Below are positions 18,508-28,297 of a stretch of 64,000 nucleotides of DNA, in pieces; position 1 is the first letter of the stretch; every line of letters begins with the position of its first letter. Below the pieces are notes generated by a model, which was given only the letters and a program-made list of their open reading frames with translations, was not told the origin of the DNA and ran no database searches. Source of the stretch: Stutzerimonas degradans (GTDB lineage: Bacteria > Pseudomonadota > Gammaproteobacteria > Pseudomonadales > Pseudomonadaceae); assembly GCF_024448505.1 (NCBI RefSeq), contig NZ_JAMOHV010000014.1:1-64000 (forward strand). The letters are read 5' to 3'. The position numbers and the translations under genes are program-made.

Positions 18508-19617
18508 ATGTCCCAGCTATTCCAGCCGCTTACCCTGCGCCAGCTGACGTTGCCCAACCGGATCGCCGTTTCGCCGATGTGCCAGTACTCGGCCGAGGGC
18601 GGCATGGCCAATGACTGGCACCTCGTGCATCTCGGCAGTCGCGCCGTCGGCGGCGCCGGACTGGTGATCATCGAGGCGACGGCGGTGACGCCCGACGGGC
18701 GCATCTCCCCCGAAGACCTGGGCATCTGGTCCGACGAGCACGTCGAGCCGCTGCGCCGTATCACCCGTTTCATCGAGGCGCAGGGCTCGGTCGCTGGCGT
18801 GCAGCTGGCGCACGCCGGGCGCAAGGCGAGTACCTGGCGGCCCTGGCTCGGCAAGCACGGCAGTGTGCCGGTCGCCGAGGGCGGCTGGATTCCGGTGGGG
18901 CCGTCGACCATCGCCTTCTCGCCGGAGCACGCGGCACCTACCGCACTGGACGAGGCCGCCATCGCCGCGGTGGTGCAGGCGTTCGTCGCTGGCGCCGAGC
19001 GCGCGCTGGCGGCCGGCTTCAAGATCGCCGAGGTCCATGCTGCGCACGGCTATCTGCTGCATCAGTTCCTCTCGCCGCTATCCAATCAGCGTCAGGACCG
19101 CTATGGCGGTTCGTTCGAGAATCGTATCCGCCTGTTGCTGGAGGTCACCGCTGCGGTGCGCGAGGTCTGGCCGCAGGAGTTGCCGCTGTTCGTACGACTT
19201 TCGGCGACCGACTGGGTGGAGGACGGCTGGAACCCGGATGAAACCGTGAAGCTGGCGCAGCGCCTGAAGGAAGTGGGCGTCGACCTGATTGATGTTTCGT
19301 CCGGCGGTACTGCGGCCAATGCGGAGATTCCGGTCGGCCCGGGCTATCAGACCCAGTTCGCCGAGCGCGTGCGCAAAGAGGCCGGTATCGCCACCGGTAC
19401 CGTGGGCATGATCACCGAAGCGGTACAGGCCGAGCACATCCTGCGTACCGGTCAGGCCGATCTGATCCTGCTGGCCCGCGAGCTGCTGCGTGACCCGTAC
19501 TGGCCACTGCACGCCGCCGAGTATCTGGGCGATCGCGCGGTGCCGTGGCCTGCGCAATACGTGCGCGCCGCCCACCGCGACACACCGATCCGCCAGTTGC
19601 CCGACACGCTCGATTGA
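18508..19617 (+). CDS. NADH:flavin oxidoreductase, Old Yellow Enzyme family (YqjM-like)
   Basis: This 369-residue FMN enzyme should reduce activated C=C bonds using NAD(P)H. The YqjM-type features are SPMCQYS with Cys25, which tunes the flavin, the substrate-binding HAGRK segment, and the stretch HAAHGYLLHQFLSP followed by QDRYGGS. Physiological substrate is unknown. The ATG at 18508 places the family N-terminus correctly. In the 95 bases upstream are an ACAGT/ACTGT inverted repeat and a CGAAATTTCG palindrome that could be operator sequence. Confidence 0.92.
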   Translation: MSQLFQPLTLRQLTLPNRIAVSPMCQYSAEGGMANDWHLVHLGSRAVGGAGLVIIEATAVTPDGRISPEDLGIWSDEHVEPLRRITRFIEAQGSVAGVQLAHAGRKASTWRPWLGKHGSVPVAEGGWIPVGPSTIAFSPEHAAPTALDEAAIAAVVQAFVAGAERALAAGFKIAEVHAAHGYLLHQFLSPLSNQRQDRYGGSFENRIRLLLEVTAAVREVWPQELPLFVRLSATDWVEDGWNPDETVKLAQRLKEVGVDLIDVSSGGTAANAEIPVGPGYQTQFAERVRKEAGIATGTVGMITEAVQAEHILRTGQADLILLARELLRDPYWPLHAAEYLGDRAVPWPAQYVRAAHRDTPIRQLPDTLD

Positions 19618-19662
19618 GCGATCGTCCGCCGCATCCATCTTTTCTCATTCAAAGGTATGTCG

Positions 19663-20385
19663 ATGAAAACCAGTGGCCTTCTCGATCAACTGCTCAAAGC
19701 AGGGCAGGACCTGCTGAACAAGCCGCAGACCCCGGCGGGCGGCGGCAAGCCCGCTGCCGGCGGGCTGGGCGATCTGCTGGGTGGCAGCGCGGGCGGTTCG
19801 CTCGGCAACGTGCTGTCCGGTGCCGGTGGTGGTGCCCTGGCGGCCGGCGCGATCGGCCTGCTGCTGGGTAACAAGAAGGCCCGCAAGTTCGGCGGCAAGG
19901 CCGTGACCTATGGCGGCCTGGCCGCGCTCGGCGTGTTGGCCTACAAGGCCTACAGCAACTGGCAGGCGCAACAGGCCGACGCGCCGCAACAGCCGCCGCA
20001 GACCGTCGACCGTCTGCCGCCAGCGCAGGTCGAAGAGCACAGCCAGGCGATTCTCAAGGCGCTGGTGGCGGCGGCGAAGTCCGACGGGCATATCGACGCC
20101 CGCGAGCGTCAGCTGATTGATGCCGAAGTGGCCAAGCTGACCGACGATGGCGAGCTGCAGCGCTGGCTGGATGCCGAGCTGAACAAGCCGCTCGACCCGG
20201 CCGAGGTCGCCGTCGCGGCGAAGACGCCGGAAATGGCAGCCGAGATGTATCTGGCCAGTGTGCTGATGGTCGACGAAGAACACTTCATGGAGCGTGCCTA
20301 CCTCGAGGAGCTGGCGCGGCAGCTCAAGCTCGCGCCGCAGCTGAAGGCGGAGCTGGAGAGCCAGGTGCGCGCGGTCGCCGGTTGA
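19663..20385 (+). CDS. DUF533 / TerB-like inner-membrane-associated protein
   Basis: This 240-residue protein has a Gly-rich N-terminal part with one or two hydrophobic stretches (GALAAGAIGLLLG and YGGLAALGVLAYKAY), a Pro/Gln-rich linker, and a helical C-terminal domain like DUF533 (YebE) and TerB. Its function is not known. The second of two ATG codons (19663) is preferred because AAAGG lies 7 bases before it. Confidence 0.8.
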   Translation: MKTSGLLDQLLKAGQDLLNKPQTPAGGGKPAAGGLGDLLGGSAGGSLGNVLSGAGGGALAAGAIGLLLGNKKARKFGGKAVTYGGLAALGVLAYKAYSNWQAQQADAPQQPPQTVDRLPPAQVEEHSQAILKALVAAAKSDGHIDARERQLIDAEVAKLTDDGELQRWLDAELNKPLDPAEVAVAAKTPEMAAEMYLASVLMVDEEHFMERAYLEELARQLKLAPQLKAELESQVRAVAG

Positions 20386-20513
20386 GTCGGCGGCGCGCGC
20401 GGACCATCGACAAGTGTCTCGCATCCGGTTCGTCCCGGCGGGCTGTCAGCGCACGCCCGCTGGGTTTATAATCGCCGGCTTTTCGAAACGTCCGATTGCG
20501 AGTGCTGCCCACC

Positions 20514-21609
20514 ATGGAAATCAACCCGATCCTCAACAGCATCAAGGACCTGTCCGACCGCACCCAGTCCATTCGGGGGTATCTTTGACTACGATCAGAA
20601 GCATGATCGTCTCGTCGAAGTAAACCGCGAACTCGAAGATCCGAACGTCTGGAACAACCCCGAATACGCGCAGAATCTGGGCCGTGAGCGCGCCACCCTG
20701 GCGCAGATCGTCGAGACCATCGACGACCTCACCGGCAGCCTGACCGACTCGCGCGACCTGCTCGACATGGCCGTCGAAGAAGACGACCAGGGCGCGGTGG
20801 ATGACATCGCCGCCGAGCTGGAACGCCTGCGCGAAATTCTCGAGAAGCTCGAGTTCCGCCGCATGTTCAGCCACGAGATGGACCCGAACAACTGCTACCT
20901 CGATATCCAGGCTGGCTCCGGCGGTACCGAGGCGCAGGACTGGGCCAACATCCTGCTACGTATGTACCTGCGCTGGGCCGACAAGCGTGGCTTCAATGCC
21001 GAGATCGTCGAACTGTCCGAGGGCGAAGTCGCCGGCATCAAGGGTGCCACCGTGCATATCAAGGGCGAATACGCCTTCGGCTGGCTGCGCACCGAGATCG
21101 GTGTGCACCGCCTGGTGCGCAAGAGCCCGTTCGACTCCGGTGCCCGTCGCCACACCTCGTTCTCGGCGGTATTCGTATCGCCCGAGATCGACGACAGGGT
21201 GGAGATCGAGATCAACCCGTCCGACCTGCGCATCGACACCTACCGCTCTTCCGGCGCCGGTGGTCAGCACGTCAACACCACCGACTCGGCGGTGCGTATC
21301 ACCCACGTGCCAACCAATACCGTGGTGGCCTGCCAGAACGAACGTTCCCAGCACGCCAACAAGGACACCGCCATGAAGATGCTGCGGGCCAAGTTGTACG
21401 AGCTGGAAATGCAGAAGCGCAACGCCGCCTCTCAGGCGCTGGAAGACAGCAAGTCGGACATTGGCTGGGGCCACCAGATCCGCTCCTACGTGCTCGACGA
21501 CTCGCGCATCAAGGATCTGCGTACTGGCGTGGAGCGCAGCGATTGCCAGAAGGTGCTCGACGGCGACCTCGACGGGTACCTCGAAGCTAGCCTGAAACAG
21601 GGGCTCTGA
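20514..21609 (+). CDS. prfB: peptide chain release factor 2 with programmed +1 frameshift
   Basis: RF2 ends translation at UGA and UAA. The first 24 codons (from ATG at 20514) end at CTT followed by an in-frame TGA (20586-20588). Ribosomes slip forward one base, skipping T at 20586, and continue in the frame ending at 21609, giving 364 residues. A GGGGGT stretch just before the slip site acts as the internal Shine-Dalgarno stimulator. Low RF2 favours the shift, which autoregulates the gene. The stop-recognition SPF-type region and the catalytic GGQ motif ([10 protein letters not shown]) are present. Confidence 0.96.
20577..20589 (+). promoter_or_regulatory. prfB programmed frameshift site
   Basis: GGGTATCTTTGAC at 20577-20589 is the conserved RF2 recoding site: Shine-Dalgarno-like G-rich stimulator, TAT CTT, then TGA C. 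The weak stop context TGAC favours slippage. Confidence 0.95.
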
Positions 21610-21610
21610 G

Positions 21611-21642
21611 AGCAGCTGCAAGCCTCAAGCCGCAAGCACCCC
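21611..21642. repeat. short CAAGC-type intergenic repeat
   Basis: Between prfB and lysS the sequence contains imperfect repeats of the kind AGCTGCAAGC, CTCAAGC and CGCAAGC. Similar CAAGC-rich runs are scattered between genes in Pseudomonas. No function is assigned. Confidence 0.3.
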
Positions 21643-21672
21643 ATTGAAACGATTTGACCGGGACGACCCGCA

Positions 21673-23175
21673 ATGAGCGAACAACCGCTGAACCAGCACG
21701 CCATCCAAGAGGAAGAAAACAAGCTGATTGCCCTGCGCAAGGAAAAGCTTGCTGCCGTGCGCGAGCAGGGCAATGCCTTCCCCAATGACTTCCGTCGCGA
21801 CAGCTATGCAGGCGACCTGCAGAAACAGTACGCCGAGAAGACCAAGGAGGAGCTGGAAGCGGCCGCCATTCCGGTCAAGGTCGCCGGGCGCATCATGCTC
21901 AATCGTGGCGCGTTCATGGTCCTGCAGGACATGAGCGGGCGCATCCAGGTTTACGTCGACCGCAAGATTCTGCTGGCCGAGCAGCTGGAAGCGGTCAAGC
22001 ATTTCGACCTCGGCGACATCATCGCCGCCGAAGGCACGCTGGCGCGTTCCGGCAAGGGCGACCTGTACGTCTACATGAACAGCGTGCGCCTGCTGACCAA
22101 GTCACTGCGCCCGCTGCCGGACAAGTTTCACGGCCTGACCGACACCGAGCAGCGCTACCGCCAGCGCTACGTCGACCTGATCATGAACGACGAGGTGCGC
22201 GAGACCTTCCGCGTGCGCTCGCAGGTGATTGCGCACATCCGCCAGTTCCTGCGCGAGCGCGACTTCCTCGAAGTGGAAACGCCGATGCTGCAGACCATTC
22301 CCGGCGGCGCCGCGGCCAAGCCGTTCGAGACGCACCACAACGCGCTGGACATGCCGATGTTCCTGCGCATCGCGCCGGAGCTGTACCTGAAGCGCCTGGT
22401 GGTCGGTGGCTTCGAGCGTGTGTTCGAGATCAACCGCAACTTCCGTAACGAAGGCGTTTCGACCCGGCACAACCCCGAGTTCACCATGCTCGAGTTCTAC
22501 CAGGCCTACGCCGACTACGAAGACAACATGGACCTGACCGAGGAGCTGTTCCGCGAGCTGGCCCAGGCCGTACTCGGCACCACCGACGTGCCCTATGGCG
22601 ACAAGGTGTTCCATTTCGGTGAGCCGTTCGCGCGGCTGTCGGTGTTCGATTCGATCCTCCAGTTCAACCCGGAAATCAGCGCCGACGACCTCAACGATCT
22701 GGAAAAGGCCCGCGCCATCGCCAAGAAGGCCGGTGCCAAGCTGCTCGGCCACGAGGGCCTGGGCAAGCTGCAGGTGATGATTTTCGAGGAGCTGGTCGAG
22801 CACAAGCTGGAGCAGCCGACCTTCATCACCGAATATCCGTTCGAGGTTTCGCCGCTGGCGCGCCGCAACGACCGCAATCCGAACGTTACCGACCGCTTCG
22901 AGCTGTTCATCGGTGGTCGCGAGATCGCCAACGCCTACTCCGAGCTGAATGATGCCGAGGACCAGGCCGAGCGTTTCCACGCCCAGGTAGCGGATAAAGA
23001 CGCCGGTGACGACGAGGCCATGCACTTCGACGCCGACTTCGTCCGCGCGCTGGAATACGGCATGCCGCCGACCGCCGGCGAGGGCATCGGTATCGACCGT
23101 CTGGTGATGCTGCTGACCAATTCGCCGTCGATCCGCGACGTGATCCTCTTCCCGCACATGCGTCCGGAAGTCTGA
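21673..23175 (+). CDS. lysS: lysyl-tRNA synthetase (class II)
   Basis: LysS charges tRNA-Lys. The 500-residue protein has the N-terminal OB-fold anticodon-binding domain ([10 protein letters not shown] onward), class II motif 2 ([14 protein letters not shown]) and motif 3 near the C-terminus (GEGIGIDRL). Length and order after prfB are typical for Pseudomonas. Confidence 0.97.
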   Translation: MSEQPLNQHAIQEEENKLIALRKEKLAAVREQGNAFPNDFRRDSYAGDLQKQYAEKTKEELEAAAIPVKVAGRIMLNRGAFMVLQDMSGRIQVYVDRKILLAEQLEAVKHFDLGDIIAAEGTLARSGKGDLYVYMNSVRLLTKSLRPLPDKFHGLTDTEQRYRQRYVDLIMNDEVRETFRVRSQVIAHIRQFLRERDFLEVETPMLQTIPGGAAAKPFETHHNALDMPMFLRIAPELYLKRLVVGGFERVFEINRNFRNEGVSTRHNPEFTMLEFYQAYADYEDNMDLTEELFRELAQAVLGTTDVPYGDKVFHFGEPFARLSVFDSILQFNPEISADDLNDLEKARAIAKKAGAKLLGHEGLGKLQVMIFEELVEHKLEQPTFITEYPFEVSPLARRNDRNPNVTDRFELFIGGREIANAYSELNDAEDQAERFHAQVADKDAGDDEAMHFDADFVRALEYGMPPTAGEGIGIDRLVMLLTNSPSIRDVILFPHMRPEV

Positions 23176-23183
23176 TCCGGACG

Positions 23184-23211
23184 GCACTCCCGCTGATGCC
23201 GGCGGGAGTGC
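23184..23211 (+). terminator. stem-loop after lysS
   Basis: A perfect 10-base-pair stem (GCACTCCCGC at 23184-23193 and GCGGGAGTGC at 23202-23211) with an 8-base loop follows the lysS stop. There is no clear T-run, so it may be a weak or Rho-assisted terminator. Confidence 0.55.
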
Positions 23212-23297
23212 TACGTCGTGCGGTGCGGTGCTGCGCCACCCGCAGCACCGGCGCGCGTCTAACCTGAACGCTACGATCCTTCGCTGGCGAGGTCTGG

Positions 23298-24593
23298 ATG
23301 AATAACCGCAACAATCTCGATGAATATCAGACGATCGTGCGCGCGTTGTCCGATCGTATCGTCGATGCGCAGACTCCGGTGCGCGTGCTCGATGCGGTGA
23401 AGTGGGACGACAGTATTCGCCAGGCATTTTTCGCGACCGGAGGGCGCCAGCTGCCGCCGGTGGACCGCGGCTATTACGAGGCGCGGCCGCTGGCCTACGA
23501 CTCCGGTGCGAAGAAGCAGGAATTCCAGGATATCGAGCGCGACATCACGCGCCAGCTCGGCCAGTTCAATCCGGTCGGGCAGATCATGCGGCGCATGTGC
23601 CGCGAATACCGCATGGTCATCCGCATGCTCGAGGCGCGAGGCACGCTGGACTTCGGCATGATCTCGCAGGAACTCTACGGGGCCGCATCCGATGCCTTCC
23701 ACGCCGGTGACCCGACCCTCGCCGACCTCGGGTTGATGCTTTCCGATTACCTGAACAACATCGCCGATCGCAGCGACCTGAAGGACGAACCCAAGACGCT
23801 GGACGCCAAGCAGGCGGTCGCCCTGCTGCAGAAGCGCCTCGATGCGGTGTTCGGCGAGGGCGAGGGCGTGATCCGCGTGTTCGAGTCCGATGGCATCCTC
23901 GCCGATGCCGCGGCCGGCGCTGACTACATCAAGATCCGCAGCGATGCGCTGTTCAACGAGCGCGACGTGCGCGCGCTGGAAGTCCACGAGGGGCTGGTGC
24001 ACGTCGGCACCACACTCAATGGACTGAATCAGCCGATCTGTACCTTTCTCGCCAAGGGGCCGCCGTCTTCCACCGTGACCCAGGAAGGCCTGGCGATCCT
24101 GATGGAGGTGATTGCCTTCGCCTCCTATCCGACCCGTCTGCGCAAACTCACCAATCGCACGCGCGCCATTCACATGGCCGAGGACGGTGCCGACTTCCTC
24201 GATGTGTTCGCCTTCTTCCGCGAGCAGGGTTATGCAGACGACGAGTGCTACAGCAATGCCAGTCGCGTGTTCCGCGGCTCGACGCCCGATGGCCTGCCTT
24301 TCACCAAGGACCTGTCCTACCTGAAGGGCTTCATCATGATCTACAACTACATCCAGCTCGCGGTGCGCAAAGGCCAGCTGGAGCAGATCCCGCTGCTGTT
24401 CTGCGGCAAGACCACGCTGGAGGACATGCGCACCCTGCGCCAGCTGGTGGACGAGGGCATGGTGGTGCCGCCGCGCTACCTGCCGCAGCAGTTCCAGGAC
24501 CTCAACGCGCTGTCGGCGTGGATGTGCTTCTCCAACTTCCTCAACCACCTGAGCCTGGATCGCATCGAGGCGGACTACGCCAACATCCTCTGA
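23298..24593 (+). CDS. DUF1704 protein with QEGLA motif, putative metallopeptidase
   Basis: This 431-residue protein belongs to the family annotated as flavohemoglobin expression-modulating QEGLA motif protein. Visible signatures are HEGLVHVGT, an HExxxH arrangement near residues 231-236, and TQEGLAI near 258. Eukaryotic DUF1704 relatives (MATCAP-type) are zinc carboxypeptidases that use such a motif, so a peptidase role is plausible here, with unknown substrate. There is no signal peptide, so it should be cytoplasmic. It follows lysS by 122 bases. Confidence 0.82.
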   Translation: MNNRNNLDEYQTIVRALSDRIVDAQTPVRVLDAVKWDDSIRQAFFATGGRQLPPVDRGYYEARPLAYDSGAKKQEFQDIERDITRQLGQFNPVGQIMRRMCREYRMVIRMLEARGTLDFGMISQELYGAASDAFHAGDPTLADLGLMLSDYLNNIADRSDLKDEPKTLDAKQAVALLQKRLDAVFGEGEGVIRVFESDGILADAAAGADYIKIRSDALFNERDVRALEVHEGLVHVGTTLNGLNQPICTFLAKGPPSSTVTQEGLAILMEVIAFASYPTRLRKLTNRTRAIHMAEDGADFLDVFAFFREQGYADDECYSNASRVFRGSTPDGLPFTKDLSYLKGFIMIYNYIQLAVRKGQLEQIPLLFCGKTTLEDMRTLRQLVDEGMVVPPRYLPQQFQDLNALSAWMCFSNFLNHLSLDRIEADYANIL

Positions 24594-24673
24594 CGCAGCA
24601 AGCGCTTCCCTCCGCCAGCGCGGTGGGTCGGTGCAGTCCGATCCACCCGGCGCAACCCACCGAAGGTACTTCC

Positions 24674-25420
24674 ATGCCCAGCCACCAGCTCGAATACGAC
24701 ATCCTCGGTCAGTCCGCACAGAGCGTGGAGATCATTCTCGACCCCGGTGAGACGGTGATCGCCGAGGCCGGCGCGATGAATTACATGACCGAGGGCGTGC
24801 GCTTCGAGACGCGCATGGGCGACGGCTCGGCCAGCGGTGTGCTCGGCAAGTTGTGGGGCATGGGCAAGCGCATGCTCACCGGCGAGTCGCTGTTCCTCAC
24901 CCACTTCACCAATAGTGGCAAGGGCAAGGCGCGGGTGGCATTCGCAGCGCCCTATCCCGGCACGGTAGTGCCGGTGGACCTCGCCGCGCTCGGCGGCCGA
25001 CTGACCTGCCAGAAGGACAGCTTTCTCTGCGCGGCCTACGGCACCCGGGTCGGCATCGCCCTAAGCAAGCGCATCGGCGCCGGTTTCTTCGGTGGTGAGG
25101 GCTTCATCCTCCAGCGCCTGGAAGGCGACGGACTGGCGTTCCTGCATGCCGGCGGCACGGTGATTCGCAAGGAGCTGAAAGACGAAACCCTGCGCCTGGA
25201 CACCGGTTGCCTGGTCGCTTTCAGCGATGGCATCGATTACGACATCCAGCTTGCCGGTGGCCTGAAGAGCATGCTGTTCGGCGGCGAGGGGCTGCTGCTG
25301 ACCACCCTCAAGGGCACCGGCAGCGTCTGGATCCAGAGCCTGCCGTTCTCGCGGCTGGCCGAGCGTGTCTACGCGGCGACCTGGCAGGCCCGCGGCGAGA
25401 CACGGGCGGGCGGCGACTGA
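24674..25420 (+). CDS. AIM24 / TIGR00266 family protein
   Basis: This 248-residue protein belongs to the AIM24-like, beta-rich family (TIGR00266). Its typical features are an acidic AEAGAMNYM segment near residue 33, repeated Gly-rich turns such as [10 protein letters not shown] and LFGGEGLLL, and no membrane segment. Function is unknown. The ATG at 24674 follows GAAGG. It lies 80 bases after the QEGLA gene. Confidence 0.85.
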   Translation: MPSHQLEYDILGQSAQSVEIILDPGETVIAEAGAMNYMTEGVRFETRMGDGSASGVLGKLWGMGKRMLTGESLFLTHFTNSGKGKARVAFAAPYPGTVVPVDLAALGGRLTCQKDSFLCAAYGTRVGIALSKRIGAGFFGGEGFILQRLEGDGLAFLHAGGTVIRKELKDETLRLDTGCLVAFSDGIDYDIQLAGGLKSMLFGGEGLLLTTLKGTGSVWIQSLPFSRLAERVYAATWQARGETRAGGD

Positions 25421-25480
25421 TCCGCGCCGCCGTCCGGCGAATTTGCCACAATGCACTCCTTTTGTTTCGACGAGGCCGAG

Positions 25481-25807
25481 ATGTCCGAACGCAATGTCAT
25501 TCCGCTGATTCTCACTGCCATCGGTAGCGTGGCCGGCACCGTTGCGGTGCTGTCCTATTACGGCTACGTACACGTCGCCAAGCCGGAAGACGCGTTGCTT
25601 CTGGCCGACTACACCATGCTCAAGACCGTTCCCGGCGAGGACTACCGTGTATCGCTGAAACCCGCGACCCAGGTCGCGCAGTGCATCGACGGTGTGCTGG
25701 TGCTGTTCGATACCGAGCAGAAGGGCCTGACCGGTGTGCTGGTGGATAACAAGAAGCGTGCGGTGCGCTGCATGGACGCACCGCCGACGGCTGGCGCGGC
25801 GCAGTGA
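25481..25807 (+). CDS. small hypothetical membrane-anchored protein
   Basis: I do not recognise this 108-residue protein. It has one hydrophobic segment at residues 7-28 ([13 protein letters not shown] and the following residues) and a soluble tail that includes two Cys residues, probably periplasmic. The ATG at 25481 is chosen because GAGG precedes it; an ATG 30 bases upstream is possible. Its stop overlaps the GTG start of the macrodomain gene, so the two are translationally coupled. Confidence 0.7.
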   Translation: MSERNVIPLILTAIGSVAGTVAVLSYYGYVHVAKPEDALLLADYTMLKTVPGEDYRVSLKPATQVAQCIDGVLVLFDTEQKGLTGVLVDNKKRAVRCMDAPPTAGAAQ

Positions 25808-26307
25808 CGCTCCGCGCCTGGCGCGGCGATATCACCGCACTGGCGGTGGACGCCGTCGTCAACGCCGCCAACAGCTCGCTGCTGGGTGGCGGCGGCGTGG
25901 ATGGCGCGATCCATCGGGCTGCCGGCCCGCAGTTGCGCGAATACTGCAGCAAGCTGGGCGGCTGTGCGGTCGGTGAGGCGCGGCTGTCGCCGGGCTTTGG
26001 CCTGCCGGCGCGCTACATCATCCATACCGTGGGGCCGATCTGGCGGGGCGGTGCGCAGGGCGAACCCGAGCAGTTGGCCGCGTGCTACCGCAACAGCCTT
26101 GCGCTGGCCGAGCAGCATCAGCTGCAAAGCCTCGCCTTTCCGGCAATCAGCTGCGGGATCTACGGGTATCCGCTGGAGGCGGCGGCGCGAATCGCCGTAA
26201 GTGAGCTGCGCAGCGGGCTGGGTGCTGCGGCGCATGTGCGGGAGGTGTTGCTGGTGGGTTTTTCCGCCGAGCAGGACGAACTCTATCGGCGCTTGCTGGA
26301 CGCCTGA
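25804..26307 (+). CDS. macrodomain protein, probable ADP-ribose/O-acetyl-ADP-ribose deacetylase
   Basis: This 167-residue single macrodomain binds ADP-ribose and probably removes acetyl groups from O-acetyl-ADP-ribose or ADP-ribose from proteins, as YmdB-type enzymes do. The signatures are [19 protein letters not shown], with the catalytic Asn and Asp region, and the second loop [12 protein letters not shown]. It starts with GTG overlapping the previous stop (GTGA). The substrate in the cell is not known. Confidence 0.9.
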   Translation: MTLRAWRGDITALAVDAVVNAANSSLLGGGGVDGAIHRAAGPQLREYCSKLGGCAVGEARLSPGFGLPARYIIHTVGPIWRGGAQGEPEQLAACYRNSLALAEQHQLQSLAFPAISCGIYGYPLEAAARIAVSELRSGLGAAAHVREVLLVGFSAEQDELYRRLLDA

Positions 26308-26308
26308 A

Positions 26309-26333
26309 GACCGCAGCCATCGCGGCTGCGGTC
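26309..26333. terminator. stem-loop between convergent macrodomain and lptF genes
   Basis: Arms GACCGCAGCC (26309-26318) and GGCTGCGGTC (26324-26333) form a perfect 10-base-pair stem with a 5-base loop between two convergent genes. No T-run follows. Confidence 0.6.
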
Positions 26334-26349
26334 GGGCTGGTTGCGGCGT

Positions 26350-27132
26350 TCAGCGCATCGAGGAACGCGGCGCGACCGGCCGGTCATCGTCGGAGATGGT
26401 CACCTCGACGCGACGGTTCATGGCGCGCCCGGACGAGGTGCTGTTGCTCGCCACCGGATAGTCCTCGCCATAGCCGTGGCTGACGACGCGCTGCGGATCG
26501 ACGCCCATCTGCACCAGCGCCATGCGCACGGCGTTGGCGCGCCGCTCCGACAGGCTCAGGTTGTAGGCATCCGAGCCGTTGCTGTCGGTATAGCCCTCGA
26601 CGATCACCTTGCGCTCGGGGTTTTCATTGAGGAAGTCGGCCAGCTTCTGCACGCTGCGCATGCCGCCGGGCTTGAGTTCGGCGCGGTCGTAGTCGAACAG
26701 CACATCGCCGAAGGTCACCAGGGTGCCGCGCTCGGTCTGCTTGGCCTGCAGGCTCTCCTGCAACTTGCGGATTTCCGCCTCGCGCGATTCCAGGCGGGCT
26801 TCGGCACGCCGAGCCGAGGCTTTTTCCAGATCCGCCTCGGCGGTGCGCAGGGCGATGGTCTGTTCGGCCACTTCGATGCGGCGCTGGGCGAGGTAGGCGA
26901 GCTGATCGACCTGCTTCTCATCGGCATCGTCGAGGTACGCCTTGTTGGCCTGATCGAGGGCCTTGCCGGCATCCTGAGTTTCCAGGGCGGCGAGCTTGGA
27001 GGCGCGGGCGTCGGCCTGCAGCGACGAGAAGCTGCTACGGGCTTTCTCCAGCTGCGGATTGGGTTGGTTGGCGCAGGCCACCAGGCCGATGCTCAGCGCC
27101 AGCAGGGTCGGAAGGGTAACGAGCTTGTGCAT
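26350..27132 (-). CDS. lptF: OmpA-family lipoprotein with DUF4398 domain (LptF-like)
   Basis: This 260-residue protein starts with a lipoprotein signal peptide ending LVAC (Cys20). A long helical DUF4398 region runs from about 28 to 130, and the C-terminal OmpA peptidoglycan-binding domain has the TFGDVLFDYDRAEL start, GYTDSNGSD, and LSERRANAV stretches. It should sit in the outer membrane and bind peptidoglycan. Sequence and context match P. aeruginosa LptF (lipotoxin F). The upstream gene on the same strand encodes another DUF4398 lipoprotein, and the two likely form an operon. Confidence 0.88.
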   Translation of the reverse strand: MHKLVTLPTLLALSIGLVACANQPNPQLEKARSSFSSLQADARASKLAALETQDAGKALDQANKAYLDDADEKQVDQLAYLAQRRIEVAEQTIALRTAEADLEKASARRAEARLESREAEIRKLQESLQAKQTERGTLVTFGDVLFDYDRAELKPGGMRSVQKLADFLNENPERKVIVEGYTDSNGSDAYNLSLSERRANAVRMALVQMGVDPQRVVSHGYGEDYPVASNSTSSGRAMNRRVEVTISDDDRPVAPRSSMR

Positions 27133-27179
27133 GATGGTTCATCCTTTTGCTGAGAATGGGGCGACGGTCATGACCGGAA

Positions 27180-27572
27180 TCACTGGACGTTGCGCATACC
27201 TTCTTCGCGCAGCTCGTTGATTCCCTGCTCGGCGTCCTCGACGGCTTTCTGCGCCTTGGCTGCCTCGGCCTTGCGCTCGGCCACGCGGGCGTCCCACTCG
27301 GCCTGCTCGGCGAGGATGCGGGCGCGCTCGAAGTCCTCCTTCTGCATGGCCAGCTCAGCTTCCTTCCACTTCTCCTGCGCGGCGCGCATTTCCACCGCGG
27401 CATACTCCGGGCCACCAGCGCTGACGGCGCTGCGCACGGCCGATTCGGTCACCGCGAATTGTTCTTTCGGCGGATTGCCGGCACAGGCCGTGAGCAGCAG
27501 GCTGCCCAGCGCGACGGCGGCAAGCTTGGGCAGATGAATGCGCGAAGCGGGCATTGAGGTTTCTGTCTTCAT
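27180..27572 (-). CDS. DUF4398 lipoprotein
   Basis: This 130-residue protein has a lipoprotein signal ending LLTAC (Cys30) and then an Ala/Glu/Lys-rich helix spanning almost the whole mature chain, with coiled-coil character. It matches the DUF4398 region of the next gene but lacks the OmpA domain. It probably works with that protein in the cell envelope. The start could also be Met7. Confidence 0.82.
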   Translation of the reverse strand: MKTETSMPASRIHLPKLAAVALGSLLLTACAGNPPKEQFAVTESAVRSAVSAGGPEYAAVEMRAAQEKWKEAELAMQKEDFERARILAEQAEWDARVAERKAEAAKAQKAVEDAEQGINELREEGMRNVQ

Positions 27573-27769
27573 GGGCTCTCTCCAATGGAATCGCCTGACA
27601 CGTGCGAATGGTTCATCACCCGGCGGGCACGCCTCGTGGGGTCATGACTGCTGACTGCCGGGTATGTTTTTGTGAGCGCCGCTGGCGCTAATCGTTCCGT
27701 CGGAATGCGATGCCAGAGCGTGCGGCGGCCGCGACGGGCCGCCTGGGAGAGGGTTTTGGCAAGGCGAAA

Positions 27770-28114
27770 TCAGTTCGCCGGCGACGACTGCTCGGCCTGC
27801 ATCCGTTGCAGATGCTTGCGCGAAAGGGCGAGGAAGCGCGGCGTCGGTCCGACGTCCTCGTAGACCGGGTCGCCCTGCTCGTCGGTGGCGATCACCTGGT
27901 TGCCGCGCACATACGGCAGGCTGCTTTCCACCGCTTCCAGCGCGGCGCCGACCAGCTCGCCGAGCAGTGCCTCGGTGCTGCGCCTGGGATACATCTCCGC
28001 GAGCGCCGCCAGCCGCGCAGCGCTTTCGATATCCAGCGGAATGCTGTACTGCACCGAACTCAGTGCGCCCTTGGCGTCCTTCTCCCAGTGATTGACCAGT
28101 TCCGAGATCTTCAT
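27770..28114 (-). CDS. conserved hypothetical protein, divergent from ppc
   Basis: This 114-residue cytoplasmic protein is of unknown function, mainly helical, with a recognisable [16 protein letters not shown] start and a polar C-terminus. The frame stays open 56 codons further upstream, but the ATG at 28114 gives the compact form. A homologous small gene sits next to ppc in P. aeruginosa. Confidence 0.75.
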   Translation of the reverse strand: MKISELVNHWEKDAKGALSSVQYSIPLDIESAARLAALAEMYPRRSTEALLGELVGAALEAVESSLPYVRGNQVIATDEQGDPVYEDVGPTPRFLALSRKHLQRMQAEQSSPAN

Positions 28115-28297
28115 GGTGGTACCTCGCGCCGATGTGTCGAGCAGCCTGGCGCCGCGCGCCTTGTCAGCAGCGGGGGCGCTAGGCACTCTGGTTGCGGATA
28201 TCTTGAGCGTAGCTGCTCGATCGTCGTTGCACAGGCTGGCGCACCGGTCGCCGTCGACCGCCGGTGCCAGCCCGGCCCCCAATCAGGAGAACCGCTC

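Noticed and set aside
20514..20588. prfB looking like a frameshifted pseudogene
   Set aside because: The in-frame TGA after 24 codons is the conserved programmed frameshift of RF2, with its stimulatory sequence.
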